64,000 nucleotides of DNA from Mycolicibacterium cosmeticum (GCF_000613185.1 NZ_CCBB010000003.1:1984001-2048000); one strand, 5' to 3'. Positions 1 to 10,409 are shown, counted from the stretch's first letter. Notes: generated by a model not told the origin, from the sequence alone. Numbers and translations: made by a program.

Positions 1-722
1 GCTGGGTCCTGGGGCACCTCATCGACGGCACCCAAGCCGAATACGTCCGGGTTCCGTTCGCGGACACGTCCACCCATCTGGTCCCGGCCGGGGTGACCGA
101 CGATCAGATGCTCATGCTCGCCGATATCCTGCCCACCTCCTACGAGGTGGGCGTGCTCAACGGGACGGTGCGGCCAGGGGATGTCGTCGCCATCGTCGGA
201 GCCGGTCCGATCGGCCTGGCCGCCATCCTCACCGCGCGGTTGTACAGTCCCCGCACCATCGTCTCGATCGACGTGGCTGAGTCACGATTGGAGGCGGCGC
301 GCAAGTTCGGCGCCGACGTCATCGTCAACCCCGACACGGAATCGGCACGCGCGGTCGTCGATTCACTGACCGACGGTCTGGGTGCGGATTGCGTGATGGA
401 AGCCGTGGGTACCCCGGGCACGTTCGAGGAGTCGATCCGGTTGGTGCGAGCGGGCGGTCACATCGCGAACATCGGGGTGCATGGCGCTCCGGCGACGCTG
501 CATCTGGAAGATATCTGGATCAAGAACCTGACCATCACGACCGGACTGGTGGACACGTACTCCACCCCGACTCTCATCGACCTGGTCGCAGCACACCGTA
601 TCGACACCGCACCGATGATCACCCATCGATTTACCTTCGACGAGTTCGAAGACGCGTACGACGTGTTCAGCCGGCCGGCCCAGACGGGCGCGCTGAAAGT
701 GCTGCTGGCGGCATCGAAATGA
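1..722 (+). CDS. Zinc-type alcohol dehydrogenase, 3' part (5' end outside window)
   Basis: The reading frame is open from base 3, so the N-terminal catalytic part lies outside the window. The visible part holds the NAD(P)-binding Rossmann fold, with the glycine motif [10 protein letters not shown], then an acidic SIDVAE stretch typical of cofactor-ribose binding. A short catalytic-domain tail follows, as in medium-chain Zn-dependent dehydrogenases. It would oxidise an alcohol or reduce an aldehyde; the substrate cannot be told. The stop overlaps the start of the PEP synthase gene (ATGA), so it is probably the upstream member of the same operon. The zinc-ligand region is not visible, so Zn dependence is inferred from the family. 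Confidence 0.85.
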   Translation, partial: WVLGHLIDGTQAEYVRVPFADTSTHLVPAGVTDDQMLMLADILPTSYEVGVLNGTVRPGDVVAIVGAGPIGLAAILTARLYSPRTIVSIDVAESRLEAARKFGADVIVNPDTESARAVVDSLTDGLGADCVMEAVGTPGTFEESIRLVRAGGHIANIGVHGAPATLHLEDIWIKNLTITTGLVDTYSTPTLIDLVAAHRIDTAPMITHRFTFDEFEDAYDVFSRPAQTGALKVLLAASK

Positions 723-3070
723 GCACGTCAGTGACGCCGGCGCGGAAGGCGGCAGACACCGGCACCCAGGTCCGGGACCTCGCCGATATCCGGCTCGTCG
801 ACGCCGACCAGGCCGGCGGAAAGGGCGCCAACCTGGGGGAGCTCATCGCTGCCGGCTTGCCGGTGCCGCCCGGATTCGTCGTGACGTGTGACGCCTACCG
901 TTCCTCGATGCGTGCCGGTGGTGTCGACGCCGAACTGGCCGCCGCGCACCGGGAAGCGCTGGGCAGCGTCGACGACCCGGCACGTCTGGACGAACTGTGC
1001 CGGCGCATGCGCGATGTGGTGCGCGGTGCCGACCTGACCGCCGAGCTTCGCGACGCCGTCGTGGCGGCCTACCGTGCTCTCGGGCCGGATATGCCGGTGG
1101 CCGTCCGTTCGTCGGCGGCAGGCGAAGACGGCAGGGACGCCTCGTTCGCCGGCATGAACCGCTCGATCACCAACATCACCGGCGAGCAGGACCTCGTCGA
1201 TGCGGTGGCCGACTGCTGGGCATCACTGTTCACCCCGAGAGTGCTCACCTATCGAGCCGCGCGCGGTTTCACCGAAGCGCCCGAGATGGCCGTCGTCGTT
1301 CAGCGCATGATCGCCGCTGACCGGGCCGGCGTCGCGTTCACCGCCGATCCGAGCTCCGGAAACCGCGCTCATCTGGTCATCGAAGCCGCATTCGGCCAAG
1401 GCGAAGTGGTGGTGTCCGGGAAGGTGCAGCCCGACACCTACGTCATCGACAAGGCCACCGGGCGGGTCGTCGACACCAACATCGGCGTCAAACCGTTCAA
1501 AATCGTGCGAGGCGATGACGGGCGCGACGCGGTGGTGGAACTGGATGCCGGCCAGGTCAACGCTCGGGTGCTCTCCGACGCGGATCTGCACCGCATCACC
1601 GAACTGGCGATCGCCACCGAACGGCATTACCGGGACCCGCAGGACATCGAATGGGCGATCGAGGGCGAAGCCGCGTGGCTGGTGCAAGCCCGGCCGATCA
1701 CCACTCTGGGGCAGGAGCCGACGGCCGTGCCCGATCAGCGTCCGTCACGTGACGGTGTGCTGCTCAACGGTTTACCCGCCGCGCCGGGCATCGCCAGCGG
1801 CCGGGTGCGGGTGCTCCGGACCCCCGCGGACGGTCAGCTGTTGCGGGACGGCGAGGTCTTGGTGGCCCCGATGACCAACCCGGATTGGCTGCCCACCATC
1901 CGTCGCGCCGCCGCGCTCGTCACCGAGAGCGGGGGGATGACCTGTCACGCGGCGATCGTGGCGCGCGAGCTGTCGGTGCCGTGTGTGGTGGGGGCCCGCT
2001 CGGCGACCACGGTGCTCAAGACCGGTGCCATGGTGACGGTCGACGGCACGCACGGCCGGATCCTCGAGGCCGCTACGGCCGCACCGGTCTCGGTCGGCAC
2101 CGCGCCGGCCGGCGGTTCGGCAGCGCCGGTCACGCCCGTCACCGCGACCCGGATCTACGTGAACCTGGCACTGCCGGACACCGCTGAGACGGTGGCCCCC
2201 GCCGATGTGGACGGCGTCGGGTTGCTGCGCGCGGAGATGATGCTCATCGACGCGCTCGGTGGCCGGCATCCGCGCGCCTTGATCGCTCGCGGTGAGCAGT
2301 CCACGCTGGTCACCGCGATGACCGCGGCGATCGGCCGGATCGCTGCCGCCTTCGCGCCCCGCCCCGTCATCTACCGGGCCACCGACTTTCGCAGCAACGA
2401 GTTTCGCAACCTTGCCGGCGGCCAGGATTTCGAACCCGTCGAGCACAATCCGATGATCGGTTACCGGGGCTGTTACCGCTATGTCAAAGAGCCCGACCTG
2501 TTCATGCTGGAACTGACCGCGTTGGCCGAGGTCAGGGATCGTTATCCCAACGTGCACTTGATGATTCCGTTCGTGCGCACGCGTTGGGAACTCGACGAAT
2601 GCCTGCGTCTGGTGGATGGCTCCCGGCTGGGCCGGCAACGCGGACTGCATCGCTGGATCATGGCCGAGGTGCCGTCGGTGGTGCACTGGCTGCCCACGTA
2701 CATCGGGATGGGCATCGACGGGGTCTCCATCGGCAGCAACGACCTCACCCAGCTGATGCTGGGGGTGGATCGCGATTCGGAAATCTGCGCAGAGGTGTTC
2801 GACGAAGCCGATGCCGCGGTGCTGGACGCCATCGGTCGCATTGTCTCGACCGCGCACAAGTTCCATGTTCCGTCGTCGCTGTGTGGTCAGGCGCCGTCCA
2901 CCAATCCGGCGTTCGCCGAACACCTGGTGCGGATGGGCATCACGTCGATCTCGGTGAACCCCGACGCCGTGACCAGGACGCGTCGTGCGGTGGCCGCGGC
3001 CGAGCAGCGGCTCCTGCTCGACGCGGTCCGGTATCAGGACGACAACGTGAAAGGAGGTCAGCCGAGATGA
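719..3070 (+). CDS. ppsA: Phosphoenolpyruvate synthase (pyruvate, water dikinase)
   Basis: A 783-residue protein with the three-part layout of PEP synthases. An N-terminal ATP-grasp nucleotide-binding domain ([10 protein letters not shown] near residue 30; [10 protein letters not shown]) comes first. The phosphohistidine swivel domain follows, with the catalytic His410 in [12 protein letters not shown]. The C-terminal PEP/pyruvate barrel has [16 protein letters not shown] and the catalytic Cys722 in SLCGQ. It converts pyruvate and ATP to PEP, AMP and phosphate, feeding gluconeogenesis. The ATG overlaps the dehydrogenase stop by four bases, and its own stop overlaps the stress-protein start, so all are translationally coupled. 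Its place beside stress proteins and a candidate DosR box suggests a role in non-growing or hypoxic cells (inference). Confidence 0.93.
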   Translation: MSTSVTPARKAADTGTQVRDLADIRLVDADQAGGKGANLGELIAAGLPVPPGFVVTCDAYRSSMRAGGVDAELAAAHREALGSVDDPARLDELCRRMRDVVRGADLTAELRDAVVAAYRALGPDMPVAVRSSAAGEDGRDASFAGMNRSITNITGEQDLVDAVADCWASLFTPRVLTYRAARGFTEAPEMAVVVQRMIAADRAGVAFTADPSSGNRAHLVIEAAFGQGEVVVSGKVQPDTYVIDKATGRVVDTNIGVKPFKIVRGDDGRDAVVELDAGQVNARVLSDADLHRITELAIATERHYRDPQDIEWAIEGEAAWLVQARPITTLGQEPTAVPDQRPSRDGVLLNGLPAAPGIASGRVRVLRTPADGQLLRDGEVLVAPMTNPDWLPTIRRAAALVTESGGMTCHAAIVARELSVPCVVGARSATTVLKTGAMVTVDGTHGRILEAATAAPVSVGTAPAGGSAAPVTPVTATRIYVNLALPDTAETVAPADVDGVGLLRAEMMLIDALGGRHPRALIARGEQSTLVTAMTAAIGRIAAAFAPRPVIYRATDFRSNEFRNLAGGQDFEPVEHNPMIGYRGCYRYVKEPDLFMLELTALAEVRDRYPNVHLMIPFVRTRWELDECLRLVDGSRLGRQRGLHRWIMAEVPSVVHWLPTYIGMGIDGVSIGSNDLTQLMLGVDRDSEICAEVFDEADAAVLDAIGRIVSTAHKFHVPSSLCGQAPSTNPAFAEHLVRMGITSISVNPDAVTRTRRAVAAAEQRLLLDAVRYQDDNVKGGQPR

Positions 3071-3954
3071 ACGATCTGGCCAAACCTGTCGTGGTCGGTG
3101 TCGACGGCTCGATCACCTCCCTGCATGCCGCACGCTGGGCCGGGGCGCTCGCCGCCAGGCTCGGTGCGCCGCTGCAGATCGTGCACGCCAAGCCGTACGC
3201 GACACACAATCTGACCGATTCGATGGCCGCCGTTCGCGCCGCCTACATCGATGTGCAACAAGAGGCGGCCCCGAGAATCCTGCAGGCAGCCGCCGGGCGG
3301 GTCCGCAACGCTCACCCCGATCTGGTGATCACCACCACCTCCTCGACCGACCCGGTCGACGAGACGCTGCTGGCCCTCAGCCGGCAGGCGCGCCTGCTGG
3401 TCTTGGGCGGTGACGACGTCGCCCCGGCTGCGGCCCTGCTCGTGGGTTCACTCACCCTGGAGATGACCGCACGCGCCGGATGTCCCGTCGTGGCGTGGCG
3501 CGGCGAATCCCTGCACCCGACAACACAACCGATCGTGGTGGGAGTGGACGGATCCAGCTGTGCCGCGCTTGCCGTCGCCTTCGAATTGGCGGACGTGCTG
3601 GGCGTTCCGCTGCGCGTCGTGCACGCCTGGTCGACCCGGATGCCGCCCGGCGAGGTTTCCATTCCCTTCCTGATCGACTGGGAAGCCCTGGAGACTCTGC
3701 AACACGAGGAAATCGGCCGCGTCGTCGAGCCGTACCGCCGACGGTATCCGGGCGTCGAAATGAGCGTGTTCGTCGATCCGTCCAAGCCGCGCCGGGCCCT
3801 GCTGCAGCGTGTGGACGGCGCCCAGCTGGTGGTGGTCGGGACCCGCGGCCGCAACACACTGACCGCGACGGTGCTTGGTTCGACCAGCCTCAACATGTTG
3901 CACCACTCACCCGTGCCGGTGCTGGTCTGCGGCCCGAACACCAGCGCCCGGTGA
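3067..3954 (+). CDS. Tandem-domain universal stress protein
   Basis: A 295-residue protein with two UspA folds, each opening with VVVGVDGS (near residues 8 and 156). The second domain keeps the ATP-binding signature G-2x-G-9x-GS ([15 protein letters not shown]); in the first it is degenerate, so only one site probably binds nucleotide. A strong ribosome-binding site (AAAGGAGG) sits upstream of the ATG, which overlaps the PEP synthase stop. Mycobacterial two-domain USPs are cytoplasmic ATP-binding proteins, many in the DosR dormancy regulon. The following ATPase gene starts within its stop codon (GTGA). Confidence 0.93.
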   Translation: MNDLAKPVVVGVDGSITSLHAARWAGALAARLGAPLQIVHAKPYATHNLTDSMAAVRAAYIDVQQEAAPRILQAAAGRVRNAHPDLVITTTSSTDPVDETLLALSRQARLLVLGGDDVAPAAALLVGSLTLEMTARAGCPVVAWRGESLHPTTQPIVVGVDGSSCAALAVAFELADVLGVPLRVVHAWSTRMPPGEVSIPFLIDWEALETLQHEEIGRVVEPYRRRYPGVEMSVFVDPSKPRRALLQRVDGAQLVVVGTRGRNTLTATVLGSTSLNMLHHSPVPVLVCGPNTSAR

Positions 3955-6593
3955 CCGCGCTCCCGACCCGGCGGCGCGGCAACGACGTGGCCGCACCGCC
4001 CGTGAGCCAACTGGATGCCGACCAAGCCGCCGTCCGACCGCTCGAGGCGGTGTTCGCCGCCCTGGCGGGCAGCGCAACAGGGCTGACTTCGGGCGAGGCG
4101 CTGCTGCGGCAGAAGCGGTTCGGCCCCAACGCGGTCCGCACCCACCGGGTGAGTGCGGTGGCCGTGCTCATCCGCCAACTGCGCAGCGCCCTGCTGCTCC
4201 TACTGGCCGCGACCGCGGTCATGTCGTTCTTTCTCGGTGACCCCACCCAGGCGGTCATCATCGGGGTCATCCTGCTGGCGAGCATCGGGTTGAGTTTCGT
4301 CAATGAGTACCGCGCCGAACGGGCCACCGCGCAGCTGCATTCACAGGTGCACCACTTCGCACTGGTCCGCCGCGACGGCCAGTTCGTGAAGGACAGTGTG
4401 ACGCATCTGGTGCCGGGCGACGTGGTCCGCCTGACGCTGGGTGAGGTGGTGCCCGCCGATATCCGGTTGTCGGACGTCGACGGGTTGGAATGCAACGAGA
4501 GCATCCTCTCGGGTGAATCCACCCCGGCGCAGAAATCCGCCGACACCATCGACGGGGCGCGCGGCCTGGCCGATTACACGAACCTGGCCCTGATGGGGAC
4601 CGTCGTCACCGCCGGTGAAGCGGTGGGCGTGGTGTATGCCACGGGGGAGCACGCGCAGTTCGGGCGGCTCGCGGCGGGACTGGGGGAGCGGCACCCCGAG
4701 ACGGACTTCCAGCGGGGACTGCGCAGGTTTTCCTATCTCCTGCTCTGGGTGGCTCTGACGCTCACCGTGTTCATCTTGGGCATCAATATCATGTTGGGCC
4801 GCCCGCTCATCGATTCGGCCCTGTTCGCGCTCGCGATCGCGGTGGGCATCACTCCGCAATTGCTGCCGGCCGTGGTCAGCACCAGCCTGGCCACCGGCTC
4901 ACGCCGGCTCGCCGCGCTGCACGTCCTGGTGAAGCGGTTGGTGTGCATCGAGGACCTCGGTGATATCGACGTGCTGATCACCGACAAGACCGGCACGCTC
5001 ACCAACGGGCGCATCGCCTATATCGGTGCGCTCGATTGCCATGGGGCTCAGGATCTCTCCGTATTGCGTCACGGTCTGCTGGCCAGTGATGTCGACGAGG
5101 CCGGCGGTGCCAGCGGTAATCCGCTGGACGCCGCACTGGCCGAGGGCGCGGTCGGTTCCGTGACACTCGGCGGCGTACATCGTGTGGCCGTACTGCCATT
5201 CGACCATGCTCGGCGGGCCACATCGGTGCTCGTCGACGACGACGGGCGACGGCTGCTCATCGTCAAAGGCGCCCCGGAACAGGTTCTCGCCCGGTGCACG
5301 GCGGTGCCCGACGGTGCTCAAGCCACCCTCGACGGACTGTTCGGCGACGGCCGCCGCGTGGTGGCGGTCGCGAGCCGGCCGGCACCCGAGCTGAGCCGGC
5401 TCACCGCCGCCGACGAGTGCGGTTTGGCCTTCGACGGCTTCCTGTGCTTCGCCGACGAGCCCAAACCCGCTGCCGCCGAATCACTCCAGGCTTTGGCCAC
5501 GCTGGGTATCGAGGTGAAGGTCGCCACCGGCGACAATCCCCGGGTCGCCGAGAAGGTGTGTGCCGAGCTCGGATTGCCCACACGCGGCACGATCACCGGA
5601 ACCGAGCTGCAGAACCTCGCTGCCGACGACTATGCCGCAGCCGTGCAGAACAACACCATCTTCGCCAGGATCTCACCCGAGCAGAAGGCCGCCCTGATCG
5701 TCGCGGCCAGGCACACCGGCCGATCGGTGGGCTTTCTCGGCGACGGGGTGAACGATGCGCTCGCCCTGCATGCCGCCGATGTGGGCATCTCGGTCGACAC
5801 GGCCAGCGATGTCGCCAAAGACGCCGCGGACGTGGTGCTGATCGAAAAGGACCTGAGCGTGCTGGCCGCCGGCGTGGCCGAGGGACGCCGTATCTTCGCC
5901 AACACCATCAAGTACGTATTGATGGGCACCTCAAGCAATTTCGGCAACATGTTCAGCGCGGCGGCGGCATCGTCGATTCTGCCGTTCCTGCCCATGCTGC
6001 CCAGCCAGATCCTGCTGAACAATCTCCTCTACGACAGTTCGCAACTGGCCATCCCCACCGACCGGGTGGACGCCGAGCAGCTGCGCGCCCCGTCGCATTG
6101 GAACATCGCCTTCATCAGGCGCTTCATGCTGACGTTCGGCCCGGTCAGCTCGCTCTTCGACTTCTTGACCTTCGGTTTGATGCTGGGCGTGTTGCACGCC
6201 GCACCTCCGGAATTCCGCACCGGATGGTTCGTGGAGTCGCTGGCCACCCAGACCCTCATCATCTTCGCGATCCGCACCAGACGGATTCCGTTCACCCGCA
6301 GCAGGCCGGGCGGGCTGTTGACGTTGTCGACGGCGTCGGTCATCGCCGCCGGTATCGCCATCACCTACTGGCCGCCGGCCCGGCAGCTCGGGTTCACCCC
6401 GCTGCCCTGGCAGTACTTCGCGGCGCTGGCAGGCCTGACCGTCGCGTACCTGTTCCTGGTCGAGGTCACCAAATCGGTGTTCTACCGGGAGCCCGTCGGT
6501 GCGCCGGCCGGCCGGACCCGCGGAGCCGAGGACCGGATACATCGCCGTGCCGCCCGGTTCAGCCACCACGGCCGGTTGTCGGGGAAGGACTGA
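3951..6593 (+). CDS. P-type ATPase of the magnesium-transporter (MgtA/P3B) type
   Basis: An 880-residue membrane cation pump starting at a GTG that overlaps the USP stop. It shows an N-terminal cation-ATPase region, the actuator motif SGES, phosphorylation loop DKTGTLT with Asp345, nucleotide-binding KGAPEQ, hinge GDGVND, and about ten membrane segments. The C-terminal run SSNFGNMFSAAAAS...LPSQILLNNLLYD closely follows MgtA-type importers rather than calcium or heavy-metal pumps. It probably moves Mg2+ at the inner membrane using ATP; the ion is inferred from family resemblance. It is the last gene of the four-gene coupled operon. Mycobacterial dormancy regulons are known to pair USPs with cation ATPases such as CtpF. 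Confidence 0.88.
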   Translation: MTALPTRRRGNDVAAPPVSQLDADQAAVRPLEAVFAALAGSATGLTSGEALLRQKRFGPNAVRTHRVSAVAVLIRQLRSALLLLLAATAVMSFFLGDPTQAVIIGVILLASIGLSFVNEYRAERATAQLHSQVHHFALVRRDGQFVKDSVTHLVPGDVVRLTLGEVVPADIRLSDVDGLECNESILSGESTPAQKSADTIDGARGLADYTNLALMGTVVTAGEAVGVVYATGEHAQFGRLAAGLGERHPETDFQRGLRRFSYLLLWVALTLTVFILGINIMLGRPLIDSALFALAIAVGITPQLLPAVVSTSLATGSRRLAALHVLVKRLVCIEDLGDIDVLITDKTGTLTNGRIAYIGALDCHGAQDLSVLRHGLLASDVDEAGGASGNPLDAALAEGAVGSVTLGGVHRVAVLPFDHARRATSVLVDDDGRRLLIVKGAPEQVLARCTAVPDGAQATLDGLFGDGRRVVAVASRPAPELSRLTAADECGLAFDGFLCFADEPKPAAAESLQALATLGIEVKVATGDNPRVAEKVCAELGLPTRGTITGTELQNLAADDYAAAVQNNTIFARISPEQKAALIVAARHTGRSVGFLGDGVNDALALHAADVGISVDTASDVAKDAADVVLIEKDLSVLAAGVAEGRRIFANTIKYVLMGTSSNFGNMFSAAAASSILPFLPMLPSQILLNNLLYDSSQLAIPTDRVDAEQLRAPSHWNIAFIRRFMLTFGPVSSLFDFLTFGLMLGVLHAAPPEFRTGWFVESLATQTLIIFAIRTRRIPFTRSRPGGLLTLSTASVIAAGIAITYWPPARQLGFTPLPWQYFAALAGLTVAYLFLVEVTKSVFYREPVGAPAGRTRGAEDRIHRRAARFSHHGRLSGKD

Positions 6594-6603
6594 TGCGCTC
6601 GGG

Positions 6604-6623
6604 TTGAGGACCAAAGACCGTAC
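6604..6623 (+). promoter_or_regulatory. Candidate DosR (DevR) box upstream of a universal stress protein
   Basis: The 20-mer TTGAGGACCAAAGACCGTAC matches the mycobacterial DosR consensus TTSGGGACTWWAGTCCCSAA at about 14 of 20 positions, including both halves of the dyad. It lies about 65 bases before the USP start, a normal position for an activator box. The consensus is established for M. tuberculosis; binding here is inferred. Confidence 0.55.
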
Positions 6624-6689
6624 CGGGGCGTTCCGGGCGCGCTTAGCGTGAAGGTGACCCGCAGTCGTCCAGCCAGCCGAAAGTGCATC

Positions 6690-7526
6690 ATGACCTCTCC
6701 ATCGCAGCCCTCGTCGCCGTCCTCGCCGCTGCCCATTGTCGTCGGGATCGACGGATCCAAATTCGCTCGGCGGGCTGCCTTCTGGGCCGCCGAGGAAGCG
6801 GTGAGCCGCCAAGTTCCGCTGCGGTTGATCTATGTCGTGGAAGCCGATGACCCCGACTCCGACGCGGTGGCCGTGGAGGCCGCCGATGCGCTGCGGTCGG
6901 TCACCGACACGCTGAACGCCAGCGGACTGCAAGTCAAGGTCGAGACCGACATCCTGCAAGGAGATCCGGTGGACGTGCTGGCCGAAGCGTCACGTTCGGC
7001 GGGGTTGATGTGCCTGGGCTGGAAGGGCACTCACGATTCCGGGCCGGGACGGCGGGGGTCGACCGCTGCGCTGGTGGCGCAGGCGGCCGAATGCTCCGTG
7101 GCGGTCGTGCACCGCCGGCACGCGCGTGAGGCCCCGGGACCGCACCGGTGGGTGGTGGCCGTCCTCGATGACCGGCCGCACCCTCGGGCCATCTTGCAGA
7201 AGGCGATCGACGAGGCCAGCCTGCGGGACGCCTCGATCCTGGCGCTCACCCCATGGCCCGCGGAGTCGGAGCGGTCCGAGCACATCCGGGCCAAGATCAA
7301 GGCATACCTCGACGAGCGCGACCCCGACGACGCAGGCATCCTGGTGTGTGTACTGCCCAGGCCCGGGGATGTCACCGATCTGCTCGCCCAGAGCGCGGAC
7401 ATCGACCAGCTCGTCATCGCGCAGGCCGACGACCCGGAGCTCGTCGCCCAGCTCGTCGATCCGGTGACCGCGGCGATTCTGCGGGGTACCGATTGCTCAC
7501 TGCTGGTTCTGCGGGATCGCGCGTAG
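6690..7526 (+). CDS. Universal stress protein, two-domain, second domain degenerate
   Basis: A 278-residue protein. Domain one opens with VVGIDGSKFA and carries a full nucleotide signature (GWKGTHDSGPGRRGST). Domain two has the fold length but lacks the glycine signature, so it is probably structural. The ATG at 6690 is preferred over an in-frame GTG at 6648, because the extra 14 residues look unlike a USP and lie in the promoter region; the ribosome-binding site is weak for either. A candidate DosR box lies just upstream. The 3' end overlaps the convergent GNAT gene by 30 bases, leaving no room for a terminator between them. Confidence 0.88.
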   Translation: MTSPSQPSSPSSPLPIVVGIDGSKFARRAAFWAAEEAVSRQVPLRLIYVVEADDPDSDAVAVEAADALRSVTDTLNASGLQVKVETDILQGDPVDVLAEASRSAGLMCLGWKGTHDSGPGRRGSTAALVAQAAECSVAVVHRRHAREAPGPHRWVVAVLDDRPHPRAILQKAIDEASLRDASILALTPWPAESERSEHIRAKIKAYLDERDPDDAGILVCVLPRPGDVTDLLAQSADIDQLVIAQADDPELVAQLVDPVTAAILRGTDCSLLVLRDRA

Positions 7527-8012
7527 ATCGACGTCCACATTGAGCACGGAATCGCACCGCTGTATCGCGATCGGTAGGTGCGAGTCGGTCATCAGCCGCA
7601 ACATGGGGTTGTTCTCCACCAGCACCTCGGCCACGAAATGCTCCACCCCGGTCTGCCGGGCAATCTCGATCAGCCTGCCCAGCAATGCCGTTCCCACACC
7701 TCGATCGTGTTGGTAACGCGCCACCAGAACCGCCACCTCCGCGCGGTGTGGCTCCTTCGTCGGGATGTAGTTGGCCACGCCGACCAGTTCGCCATGGTCG
7801 TAGGCGCCCAGTGCGACGGCGCCCGCCGGCGGATCGGTCAGTGACTGGGCCCAGTCGGCGATGTGGGACGGGTGGAGGGTGAAGAAGCGGAGATAGCGGT
7901 CTTCGTCACTGAGCGCATCGGCCAGCTCGACAACCGCATCGAAATCGGCGGCGGTCAGCGGTCGCACCATCGCCGTTGCTCCGTCGAGCAGACAGACGAG
8001 TTGGCTCCCCAT
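7497..8012 (-). CDS. GNAT-family N-acetyltransferase
   Basis: A 171-residue single-domain GNAT protein. The acetyl-CoA pyrophosphate loop is seen in ARYQHDRGVGTALL near residues 106-119, with the preceding beta strand EVAVLV. The N-terminus MVRPLTAADFDAVVELADALS and YLRFFTLHPSH resemble the acetyltransferase domain of mycobacterial protein acetyltransferases (Pat-like), but no cyclic-nucleotide domain is present. It may acetylate a protein or small molecule; the substrate is unknown. Its ATG follows the upstream USP stop codon with no gap, so it ends a three-gene operon (PPOX, USP, GNAT). Confidence 0.85.
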   Translation of the reverse strand: MGSQLVCLLDGATAMVRPLTAADFDAVVELADALSDEDRYLRFFTLHPSHIADWAQSLTDPPAGAVALGAYDHGELVGVANYIPTKEPHRAEVAVLVARYQHDRGVGTALLGRLIEIARQTGVEHFVAEVLVENNPMLRLMTDSHLPIAIQRCDSVLNVDVDLRAIPQNQQ

Positions 8013-8903
8013 TCACCCGCCCCTGGTGACGATCACCGGGACATCGGCGCGCTCGGCTACCGCGGTGGCAACCGAGCCGTTCACCAATGCCGATACGACG
8101 CCTCGGCCATGGCTACCCACCACCACCAGACCGGCGTGCTCGGCTTCCTTGATGAGCCAATGGGCTGGGCGATCGCAGAAGACCTTCTCGGTGACCGTCA
8201 CGTCGGGGTATCGCGCCCGCGTGTTCCGCAGGGCGGCGTGCAGCGCCGTTTCGGCGTCCGCGCGGTAGCGATCCCAGTCGGCCCCGATCAGCTGCAGGAC
8301 ATGCTCGTCGCTCCAGGCGTGCACCGCCACCAGGCCGACGCGGCGGCGAGCGGCCTCTTCGAAGGCCACGGTCACGGCGTGGTCGGAGGCCGCGGACCCG
8401 TCGACGCCGACGAGAACGGGTGCGCTTTCCCTTTCGTGATCATGTGTGTGCACGATGGCTACCGGGCAGTGCGCGCGGTAACACAACGCCGCGCTGACCG
8501 AGCCGAGACGCCGGCCACCCCACGATCCATGGAAACGACTGCCCAGCACCAGCATCGCGGCATGTCCGGAGACCTCCGTGAGGAGGTGGACGGGCTGGGC
8601 CACCTGCAGCACCGTCGATACCGCCTCGGCATCCAGCGGCGTGCGCTCCACGAGATGAGCCTTGACTTCGGCGAGAAGCTCTCTGGCGCAATGTATGCGC
8701 CAGCGTTGGATGCGGGCGCGCAGGACAGGATCGTGCGTGTCCACGTACACCGGCGCGACGGCGTGTACCAACGTCAACGGCCGCACATGCAGGAGCGCTT
8801 CCTCGGCCGCCCATTCGATCGCGGCCCGGCTCGCCGGCGACCGGTCGACGGCGACGACGATCGCCTGGTCGACGTTCGACCGGGACATCCCGTCGTCCGA
8901 CAT
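8013..8903 (-). CDS. Tandem-domain universal stress protein
   Basis: A 296-residue two-domain UspA protein. The domains begin with IVVAVDRSPAS and VLVGVDGSAAS. The second has a canonical G-2x-G-9x-GS site (GSHGRGVVSALVNGS); the first has a glycine-rich variant (GSRFHGSWGGRRLGS). The ATG at 8903 overlaps the stop of the upstream PPOX gene, which fixes the start; open frame upstream of it is antisense-like sequence inside that gene. The operon promoter carries a candidate DosR box, fitting the many DosR-controlled USPs of mycobacteria. Confidence 0.92.
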   Translation of the reverse strand: MSDDGMSRSNVDQAIVVAVDRSPASRAAIEWAAEEALLHVRPLTLVHAVAPVYVDTHDPVLRARIQRWRIHCARELLAEVKAHLVERTPLDAEAVSTVLQVAQPVHLLTEVSGHAAMLVLGSRFHGSWGGRRLGSVSAALCYRAHCPVAIVHTHDHERESAPVLVGVDGSAASDHAVTVAFEEAARRRVGLVAVHAWSDEHVLQLIGADWDRYRADAETALHAALRNTRARYPDVTVTEKVFCDRPAHWLIKEAEHAGLVVVGSHGRGVVSALVNGSVATAVAERADVPVIVTRGG

Positions 8904-9322
8904 CAGTGGCCGGGTTCGGGACCGAAGACGAAGCGCCGACCCGTGATTCGCAGCGGCCGGATCCGCACGAAATGCGGCTTCGGAGTGGCCGTCCACGGAT
9001 ACAGCCAGGCGCGTTCGGCGTCCTGGATATCGTCGTCGGTCCGGGGCGTCTGGGCCACGCCTTTGAGGATGACGCTCCAGCCTTCGCTGATCGTCGTGTC
9101 GTCGGCCTCGAACAGCACATTTCTGTTGATCGCGGCGCTCGTCAGCTTGGTGCCCTCCGCCGTGCGGAAAAGTACCGTGCGGTGTTGCACAACGAAGTTG
9201 ATCGGGAAGATCTCGGGCTCTCCGTCGACATCGGTGACGAGGCGCCCCAGTGTCACACTGCCGAGCAGGCTCCAACATTCACTCTCGGACAGGACGGTCA
9301 CCGGCGTGGTCTCTGACATCAT
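8903..9322 (-). CDS. Pyridoxamine 5'-phosphate oxidase-fold protein
   Basis: A 139-residue protein with the split-barrel flavin/F420-binding fold. Its early motif ECWSLLGSVTLGRLVTDVDG and following FPINFVVQHRTVLFRT are typical of the PPOX-like family. Members bind FMN, F420, haem or other cofactors; the true ligand is unknown. Similar short PPOX proteins occur in mycobacterial dormancy clusters. It is the first gene of the minus-strand operon and begins 34 bases downstream of a candidate DosR box. Two adjacent ATG codons could serve as start. Confidence 0.87.
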   Translation of the reverse strand: MMSETTPVTVLSESECWSLLGSVTLGRLVTDVDGEPEIFPINFVVQHRTVLFRTAEGTKLTSAAINRNVLFEADDTTISEGWSVILKGVAQTPRTDDDIQDAERAWLYPWTATPKPHFVRIRPLRITGRRFVFGPEPGH

Positions 9323-9355
9323 GGTCGCGACATTACGGATCCGGTCGGCGGTGCG

Positions 9356-9375
9356 GCAGGGCCATAAGTCCCCAG
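9356..9375 (-). promoter_or_regulatory. Candidate DosR (DevR) box for the PPOX-USP-GNAT operon
   Basis: On the minus strand the 20-mer CTGGGGACTTATGGCCCTGC matches TTSGGGACTWWAGTCCCSAA at about 14 positions, with an almost perfect left half (TGGGGACTTA). It ends about 34 bases before the first start codon of the operon, close to where DosR overlaps the -35 region. This is the best DosR-like site seen in the window. Confidence 0.6.
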
Positions 9376-9383
9376 TCAGGCCC

Positions 9384-10406
9384 TCAGCCGACGCGCAACA
9401 CCGCCGCGCCGGCGATCCGGCCGGAGCTCAGGTCCACCAGCGCAGCGTCGGCCCGATCCAGTGGGTACTCGGGTCCGCTCACCGCAAGGTGGTGGCGCCC
9501 GGCGAAGGCCAGGAACTCGCGTGCGTCGGCACGGGTGTTCGACGTCACCGACCGCACCTGGCGTTCCTGGAACAGATGACGTTGATAGTTCAGCGTGGGA
9601 ATGTCGCTGAGGTGGATACCGGCGATCGCCAGGGTGCCGCCGCGGTCGAGCGCCTCCAGGGCGGGCAGGACCAAATCGCCAACGGGTGCAAAGAGAATGG
9701 CCGAATCCAGCGGTACCGGGGGGCGATCGGCCGGACCCTGGGCCGAGGCGGCGCCCAAGGCCAGCGCGAGGTCGCGAGCCGCGTCCCCGCGGGTCATCAC
9801 GTGCACTTCGGCTCCTTGGGCCAGGGCCACCTGAGCGGTGAGGTGCGCGCTGCCGCCGAAACCGTAGATGCCCAGGCGCCCGCCGGGAGGCAGGTCGGCG
9901 CGCAGCAGCGAGCGATAGCCGATGATGCCGGCGCACAGCAGCGGCGCGAGTTCGGCATCGGAGTAACCCGCGGGCAGGCGGTGTACATACGGTGCCGGGG
10001 CGGTGACGTATTCGGCGTAGCCGCCGTCGGCGTCCCATCCGGTGTAACGCGATTGCGGGCAGAGGTTTTCCCGACCGGCGAGGCAGTAGCGGCATTGCCC
10101 GCAGGTGTGCCGTAGCCAGGCCACCCCGACCCGGTCACCGACGGACACGCCGGCGGCCGCCGGTCCGAGAGCGACGACTTCACCGACGATCTCGTGGCCG
10201 GGCGTGACGTGGGGTCGGTGTACGGCCAGATCGCCCTCGGTGACGTGCAGGTCGGTGCGGCACACCCCGCAGGTGTGTACGGCGATCAGGACCTCGTCGC
10301 CGTCGGGTTCGCCGACCGCGGTGGTGATGAACTCCAGCGGTCGGGTGCGCACGGGTCCGGGCGTGCGGACCCGCCAGGCCCGCATCGTGGGGGCTGCCAT
10401 GGCCAC
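9384..10406 (-). CDS. Zinc-dependent alcohol dehydrogenase, AdhA-like
   Basis: A 340-residue medium-chain dehydrogenase. Catalytic zinc ligands are visible in CGVCRTDLH and GHE. The structural zinc loop has four cysteines ([15 protein letters not shown]), and the cofactor fold has YGFGGSAHL. Length and order are normal for the family. It interconverts alcohols and aldehydes in the cytoplasm. A second in-frame ATG six codons in (MRAWRV) is an equally good start. It lies four bases after the SHOCT gene's stop side and probably shares its transcript. Confidence 0.9.
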   Translation of the reverse strand: MAMAAPTMRAWRVRTPGPVRTRPLEFITTAVGEPDGDEVLIAVHTCGVCRTDLHVTEGDLAVHRPHVTPGHEIVGEVVALGPAAAGVSVGDRVGVAWLRHTCGQCRYCLAGRENLCPQSRYTGWDADGGYAEYVTAPAPYVHRLPAGYSDAELAPLLCAGIIGYRSLLRADLPPGGRLGIYGFGGSAHLTAQVALAQGAEVHVMTRGDAARDLALALGAASAQGPADRPPVPLDSAILFAPVGDLVLPALEALDRGGTLAIAGIHLSDIPTLNYQRHLFQERQVRSVTSNTRADAREFLAFAGRHHLAVSGPEYPLDRADAALVDLSSGRIAGAAVLRVG

Positions 10407-10409
10407 ACG

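Noticed and set aside
1772..2923. A 383-codon minus-strand frame within ppsA
   Set aside because: Antisense to a well-supported gene; no motif.
7863..10115. A 750-codon plus-strand frame
   Set aside because: It is antisense to the GNAT, USP, PPOX and AdhA genes, which have clear motifs. Long antisense frames are common in high-GC DNA.
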